Part shown: positions 58,511 through 64,000 of the stretch, piece by piece
How the letters are laid out: every line of letters begins with the position of its first letter
How positions within the stretch are numbered: position 1 is the first letter of the stretch
NCBI RefSeq assembly: GCF_963422355.1
Contig: NC_085100.1
Location: 3,068,568-3,132,567, forward strand
DNA from: Corticium candelabrum
Lineage: Eukaryota > Porifera > Homoscleromorpha > Homosclerophorida > Plakinidae
Length of the DNA: 64,000 bases
Reading direction: 5' to 3'
The notes under the pieces: model-generated
Seen by the model: only the letters and a program-made list of their open reading frames with translations
Told to the model about the DNA's origin: nothing
The model's database searches: none
Translations under genes and position numbers: made by a program

Positions 58511-59736
58511 ATGACCTTTGGGGATTGGATCAACCATGACAACGTGTCGTCGGTGGTGGTGCTTCTGGTGGTTTTTCACGCGGCAGCGTTTGTATCCGGT
58601 CTTCCTGTTTTCTAATTGGTTAACTGAAATAATAGAATTTGATGTCTGTGTTGCTTAGAGTTGCCTACTCTGTATGTTGTTACAATACTCATCACTGTTT
58701 ATACCGATTTTTGAAACTCATAATAATATCTAAACAAAGATACGAATACTGTATATAGCGATGTAAGATATACCAACAACCATATTAAATTTTATAATAT
58801 TGGTACAGTAATAATAATATAAATACTAATACAAATAATACTTAATTATAATTAATCAATATCAATAATGTTAATACTATACTTATGTTGTTGATAACGT
58901 TGTTTCTTTATATTTGTGAAATAGACACTATCCACCGGCGTAGGGGGAGGCTTAGGGGCCTGGAGCCGCCTCGCTCAGTGTAGAAATTGAAATTTTCTGT
59001 GCCAGTGACTTTTGCAAATTTGTTTACAGTCTGGCAAGCAAGGCAGTTTTTGCTTACTCATAATGACATCCATGGTACAATTCCCCTGCTCGTGAACATC
59101 TTCCTATGCCACTGCTATCGAAAGCATTTTGGGTTTATAATTAATTAATTAGTTTGAGATTATAATAAATATGGTTAATTAAATTTGAAACTCTTTTGCT
59201 ATTTGTCCAACAATTTGCTTTCATTTTATTCGAAAAGGCACCATATTAGTACTCAAACAGCTGCAGACACGGTCACACCAGAGCCATCACACCATAGGCT
59301 CAAGGGTCCAGCTGTCCTGTCTTCTAGAAAGCGAAAGACCTCACAAATATTTTGCTCCATAGGGGGAGAGAGATTGGCTGGACTCTCGAGCTTACAGACA
59401 CAGGGGCAGATCCAGAGATGCTTATGCTGGGGGTGGGGTGGGGGACAAATTTGTAGTCTAGATATCTTTCAATGTATAATATAAATTGTAATGTTTAGAC
59501 AGTCTGTTTTGTTCTATTAAATAGCAATTATATTACTCATATACCCAATTACATAAATTTTGTCCTATTCATCACTGTCAACGCTTGAATTTTGAAGTCA
59601 TCTTCAACTTGCAATAGAATGTCTGGCAGGAGCAATTTCCAAGGCTTTTGTTTGACATTGCAATATCTCTACTGCCGTGCTGAGGACATGTGCCCCCAGT
59701 GCCCCATTCGGAATCCACCTCTGAGACACCATTACT

Positions 59737-59818
<82 letters not shown>

Positions 59819-60051
59819 CACATTTCAACATTATCTCAATTTTTTGTGTGTTTGTGTCTCTATGATTGCGATTACTATGTATGCCTTTGGTAGTGTATCA
59901 TCTAGGAATGAAACAGGACACATTATTGTATTGTTGTAATTTCTTAGCTAGACTTGCTTAGGTTTTTTGGATTTATAAGGTCATGACGACATCCGACAAG
60001 CCACAGCCGCCGCCAGGATTTGGAGAACGAAAGGGAGCAAAGGAATCGTGA
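58511..60051 (+). CDS. Small single-pass membrane protein, 56 residues
   Basis: Two exons (58511-58591 and 59962-60051) join in phase 0. The protein starts MTFGDWINHDNVSS, has one hydrophobic helix spanning the junction (VVVLLVVFHAAAFVFWIY) and ends in a polar Pro/basic tail (DKPQPPPGFGERKGAKES). I cannot name the family; the form is that of eukaryotic small integral membrane proteins. Support comes from good splice sites (TTT|gtatcc and gcttag|GTT), the helix crossing the splice junction, a compact divergent promoter shared with USP3, and an AATAAA signal at 60103-60108. The intron (1.37 kb) holds a CA repeat (59739-59818) but no other gene. Confidence 0.65.
58592..59961. other. Intron of the small membrane protein gene
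   Basis: AT-rich with a CA microsatellite (59739-59818). The stretches at 58935-58985 (CCGGCGTAGGGGGAGG) and 59400-59460 (GGGGCAGATCCAGAG, GGGGTGGGG) resemble degraded hAT-type ends. Confidence 0.45.
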
Positions 60052-60324
60052 CGATTGACTTACATCAGAATGAAAGAGCACGACTGTTTCATGGTGTTTC
60101 TCAATAAAGCCATGCTGAATGTACATTAAATTTATTATTATGGTTATTTGACAGCAAGTCGTTGGTTGTAGAGGGTTGTATGGTGGACAGCACTGTGACT
60201 TGCTGTATGTGTACAGCTCAGCTGTTCTTGCATTTGTGGTTGTGTGTGCAATAATACATTAATTTAATTTTGGTTGAATTGACTTGCTGTAAATTTTATG
60301 TTCTGTTTCTCTTCCCTTTGCATT

Positions 60325-60388
<64 letters not shown>

Positions 60389-60677
60389 TGTGTGTGCGCG
60401 TGTATGTGTACATGTACAACATAACTATCCACTGCACACTCATATCAGTGCATGGAAGGCATCTCCTTCCACTAAGAAATCAGATTACATATTTGCAACA
60501 TACTTTACATATGATCCAATAGAAAAGCAGACAAACTCTTAACTGTCAACCTTGTCATCTTGATGTGAACCACAACTAAATGTATATAAAACTAGTACTG
60601 TACTTCATTTCATGGGTATGTATGTATGCATACACTTGTGACATAAAAATGAAAAATAACACTACAACAGAACTCTA
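60052..60677. other. Convergent spacer between small membrane protein gene and Homer
   Basis: Holds the polyadenylation signal AATAAA at 60103-60108 for the plus-strand gene and a GT microsatellite (60328-60390). No gene is seen. Confidence 0.55.
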
Positions 60678-61168
60678 CTATTTTAAATCTTCTTCCATCA
60701 GTTGATGAATGTTCAAAGCCTCTCGAAGTCTGTCACCTACTTCCTTGTGTTTCTCAGCGAGTTGCTGTAGTCGCATGTCAAACGCGATACTCGCAACTTG
60801 TAATCTGTCTTGTGTGTCACTCAGTTGGTCGGCCAACTGGGTCTTCTCTTCCTCGAGTAAATTTAGTTGCTCACTGAGAGTCTGGTTTTCTGACTTGATG
60901 ACTGACATTTCATCTAGCTGCTCAGATACTCTCGAGATTTCCTAAATGATATGATGGAATGAAGAGTTAATGTGTGGTGTTGGTCGGATGTGATTTAGAT
61001 CTACAACCTGATCTTTGTTGGTGATATCGATCTGTAACTCTTCGACTTTCTGTTCTAGTCCACGAATTTGCTCCGTCAATGCTGCAGTCGTATCGTTAGT
61101 ACGGCTACCCGCGTCAGCTTGTGCCGCTTCTAGTTCTTGAACCTGGCAACAGAAAGCCATGCAGTGAA

Positions 61169-61245
<77 letters not shown>

Positions 61246-61270
61246 CACAGACAGACATGCACGCACGCGT

Positions 61271-61303
<33 letters not shown>

Positions 61304-61577
61304 ACATGTTTACGACAGACAGACTGACAAACACGGATACATGTGGCAGTCCTACCCTCTGCTTTAGCTTTCCACTTTCCTCTTCATAGTGTCTCAGCTG
61401 CTTCTTCCACTCTTCCACGTGAGACAAACTCTCCTGCAATGCCGTCGTCAATTTGGCATTGTTATTTTTTAGTGTCTGCATCTCGGATTCCCACTTCTTC
61501 CCATGACTTGAACTAGAAAGACATTCCAATGAGCATTATACAGTTGGCTCAAGTTAATATCTAGATAAACAAAATGC

Positions 61578-61665
<88 letters not shown>

Positions 61666-62396
61666 CATTCATTCTGACTTCTCTATCTAATCATTATTAC
61701 TTGCATCTAACATATGACTATTCGATCCGACATAAATTCTTTACCTGTGATACTCTCACCAGCGTGCACAACAATGAGAAGAACCATTTTAAAACATATG
61801 GGGTGTGTTCGATGTGCAGTTCTAGAACTGAAACTAAGGGTATGTCAGAACTGTTAGAACTGACAGAACCAGAACTAAATTGAACGAAGCATGTGCTTGG
61901 TAACCGGAACTGCTGACCAAAGCAATGTCAATGCCTACTATGGCTTCATCGGCTACCAAACCATTGACTATCAAAGAGACTTCAGCTAATAGCACCTCTT
62001 GTTGACCTTATGATGGACGCCAATCTTCTCAAACGGAGCGATAGAGCACACAAAACTATCAGTATTGCTGTCTGCAAATAGTGCGCCATCACTCTTAGGG
62101 ACTTTTGCAGAAAGAGGCGTGTCAGTTCCCTGGGGACGGAACTGTCGGAATCAGTTCGAACAGTTTCAGACCTAAATCAAATGTGAGTTCTAGCAGGTCC
62201 CACAGTTTGAAACTGCTGAAACTGTAAATCAAACACGCTCATTGAGTACAAGAATAGGTACATATGTGAGCGTGTACCTATTTTAACATGCATGCATAAA
62301 TTAGATGACACACGTTAGTTAATTAAGTAACCTTAAAAGAGTTGCAAGTTTAGCTTCGATAATGTGGCATCAGCCCTTATTCCACATAGTCATTTA

Positions 62397-62490
<94 letters not shown>

Positions 62491-63843
62491 GTTTCCAAAG
62501 ACTTGAGAAAGCAAGAGTGATAACAACCATCAAAGCCTCTTACACACTCATAACATTTTAACAAGGAAGCTACACAAGAGGACCTACAAAAAACCCTCAT
62601 CTTGTTGGTGTTTTATATAGCCCAAGTAAAATCAAATTCTTGTGGTGACACACAATTAACTGGTAAGTCGATTACCTACACAGGTCATCTCGAAAATAAC
62701 AGCAAAGTTGCATTACTTACACCTCAATGATTGTACTAGGATCTAAAGATAAAATCACATACCTTGTTGCCAAGGCAATCTTCAGTCGATCATTCTCATA
62801 CTTCAAAGCCTGAAGTTGTCCCTCCAAAGATCCAGAAGGTCCAGAAATCGAAGCCTTTCTAGGACCAATACCAGGACCATTGGCTGTTGGCCTTTCCTCC
62901 TACAAGTCAAATACACACCAAAAGTCAAAAATGCGTAAAACACAACACATCCGAGTGAGAGTCTTCCTATAGAATTATCACACTCTTCGTCTCTTTTCCT
63001 ACCAGAGAAGTCGATTTCCCGACATCGTTCGACGACGTTCCGTTTGACATCCCGGAGTTGCTCTCGGACTGCTCAGAATGCGAAGACGACGAACTACCAG
63101 TCGGACTCGCAGTCACACGCTGCCGAGCCATAGAAGACGCTCCAGACTCGCTCACCGCCGCCTTCGTCGCAGCCTTCGCATCATCAAACTGTGCAACAAA
63201 CTGAAGACCCAAAAAGTGTAACAAAAATCGATGAGCTCGACGTGGGTCTGTAGATTTCAACACAACAGACCTTATTGAGTTCTGTTTCAGTCGAGAATCC
63301 GAGACCGTAGATCGTCGCGACGCGCACGTCCGTCCACTGTCCGAATTTCGGCGACGTCTTCGTGAAGTTCATGTTTGGCGTTATCGTGCTGTTGACAAGA
63401 GGCTGCACAGAGACACACAGTAAACAGGCACGCCCCTCTCATGCTCCCAGTCAACTCCCTTCATCCACAACCGGTCAGAATGCCATCAAAATGCGTACAT
63501 ATAACTAATGCAATCATGCCATTTCTTAATCATTTTCTTCTCCTCGCGTCTCTAGACTACGTAGTTTCTTCCGTCTCGAATGGCTTAGGGCTAATGCCGT
63601 CTTGCGAAGCACTTGCTTACCTTCCCACTGTCGACGGATATGATTCTGTACGTTTTACGGGTAGAGTCATGATAGAACGCCACGGGAATCGCCGTCTTCG
63701 AGGCTGGCTTCCAGTTTTTCTTGGTTTGAGGGTCAAGTTGGAAGACGTGCGCTCGAGTCGAGAAGACCGGCTTTTCCCTGTGTGTGTTAGAACATGCGGA
63801 ATAAGATTTCTAAAAGAGAAACAACTTAGAAAACGTACCCCAT
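60678..63843 (-). CDS. HOMER: Homer-family scaffold protein
   Basis: Eight exons (63843-63839, 63777-63621, 63402-63271, 63200-63003, 62899-62763, 61512-61356, 61142-61008, 60941-60678) encode 394 residues in phase. The first coding exon is only ATGGG; it joins to give [18 protein letters not shown], nearly the Homer1 N terminus. The EVH1 domain (residues 1-110) has [50 protein letters not shown] and [15 protein letters not shown] Ser-rich linker follows, then about 200 residues of coiled coil starting at [20 protein letters not shown] and ending MEEDLK. Homer proteins bind PPxxF ligands such as metabotropic glutamate, IP3 and ryanodine receptors and Shank, and tetramerise through the coiled coil. 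Vertebrate Homer is about 354 residues; the linker here is longer. Confidence 0.95.
61170..61300. repeat. CA microsatellites in Homer intron 6
   Basis: Two CA runs separated by ATGCACAGACAGACATGCAC in the 213-bp intron between exons 6 and 7. Confidence 0.9.
61578..61663. repeat. GT microsatellite in Homer intron 5
   Basis: Pure GT run of about 42 units. Confidence 0.93.
61797..62240. mobile_element. Inverted-repeat element in Homer intron 5
   Basis: The left end GGGGTGTGTTCGATGTGCAG and the right end GAAACTGTAAATCAAACACG face each other. Inside, CAGTTCTAGAACTG, AGAACTGTTAGAACTGACAG and GGAACTGTCGGAATCAGTTC form many short palindromes. No coding capacity; a MITE-like unit of about 440 bp. 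Confidence 0.65.
62397..62489. repeat. CA microsatellite in Homer intron 5
   Basis: Pure CA run of about 45 units. Confidence 0.93.
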
Positions 63844-64000
63844 TCGTACTTCTTCTGTTGCTGTAATGCTATATAGAGCGGTTTACAACTACAATGTTGC
63901 TACATGAATTCGCAAGAGAATAGGTGCGCATGCGCAGCTGCCTCGCCATGCCAGAACAGCAAACAGTCGTTGAGCGCAATAGTCCTAGTACGTAAGACGG
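63844..64000. other. 5' flank of Homer
   Basis: The 157 bp upstream of the Homer start include CpG-containing sequence (GGTGCGCATGCGCAGCTGCC, an NRF1-like GCGCATGCGC at about 63926-63935), consistent with a promoter. No further gene is visible before the window ends. Confidence 0.45.

Overview
The window is nuclear DNA of an animal. It carries intron-rich genes with GT-AG junctions and metazoan families (TNFAIP8/TIPE, Homer, INTS3, USP3, COMMD10, CFAP161, leishmanolysin-like), set among dense CA/GT and GACA/TCTG microsatellites, hairpin elements and decayed transposons. Nothing bacterial or organellar is present. Gene content and divergence suggest a marine invertebrate, possibly an early-branching animal such as a sponge; that placement is inference.

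I rebuilt exon chains by hand from splice signals, reading phase and remembered family sequences. Twelve protein genes result. From the left: an unidentified helical protein (minus, runs off the left edge at 1, start at 1603); a TIPE-family gene (plus, 2203-7307); TATDN3 (minus, 8516-9346, one exon); COMMD10 (minus, 9833-14592); a leishmanolysin-like membrane protein (minus, 14918-19790); a Ras-like GTPase (plus, 23801-24627); INTS3 (minus, 28 exons, 24859-38080); CFAP161 (minus, 39590-43742); an unidentified coiled-coil protein (plus, 44170-49571); USP3 (minus, 49726-58294); a 56-residue membrane protein (plus, 58511-60051); and Homer (minus, 60678-63843). In every multi-exon model the exon phases sum to an open frame. 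Three gene pairs are head to head: unknown/TIPE, CFAP161/coiled-coil and USP3/small membrane protein. The coiled-coil gene and USP3 converge with 154 bp between stop codons.

Introns and spacers hold the repeats: an 82-bp and a 59-bp tandem array, at least eight inverted-repeat or hairpin elements (one pair nested inside COMMD10), a Crypton-type recombinase relic, a hAT element inside INTS3 intron 4, and two 5'-truncated LINE ends with TAA-rich tails inside INTS3 intron 9. There are also several GACA-tailed repeats.

The most interesting signals are: a leishmanolysin-like protein whose zinc-binding HEXXH is REMIR; a Ras-like GTPase altered at several positions that normally support GTP hydrolysis; an RFX X-box between CFAP161 and the unknown coiled-coil gene, which points to a ciliary role for the latter; splice donors that lie inside GT microsatellites; and a tiny conserved-looking membrane protein with a duplicated TCACGTGA promoter. 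I found no clear multi-gene novel system; the genes look like unrelated neighbours, with shared promoters as the main functional links.
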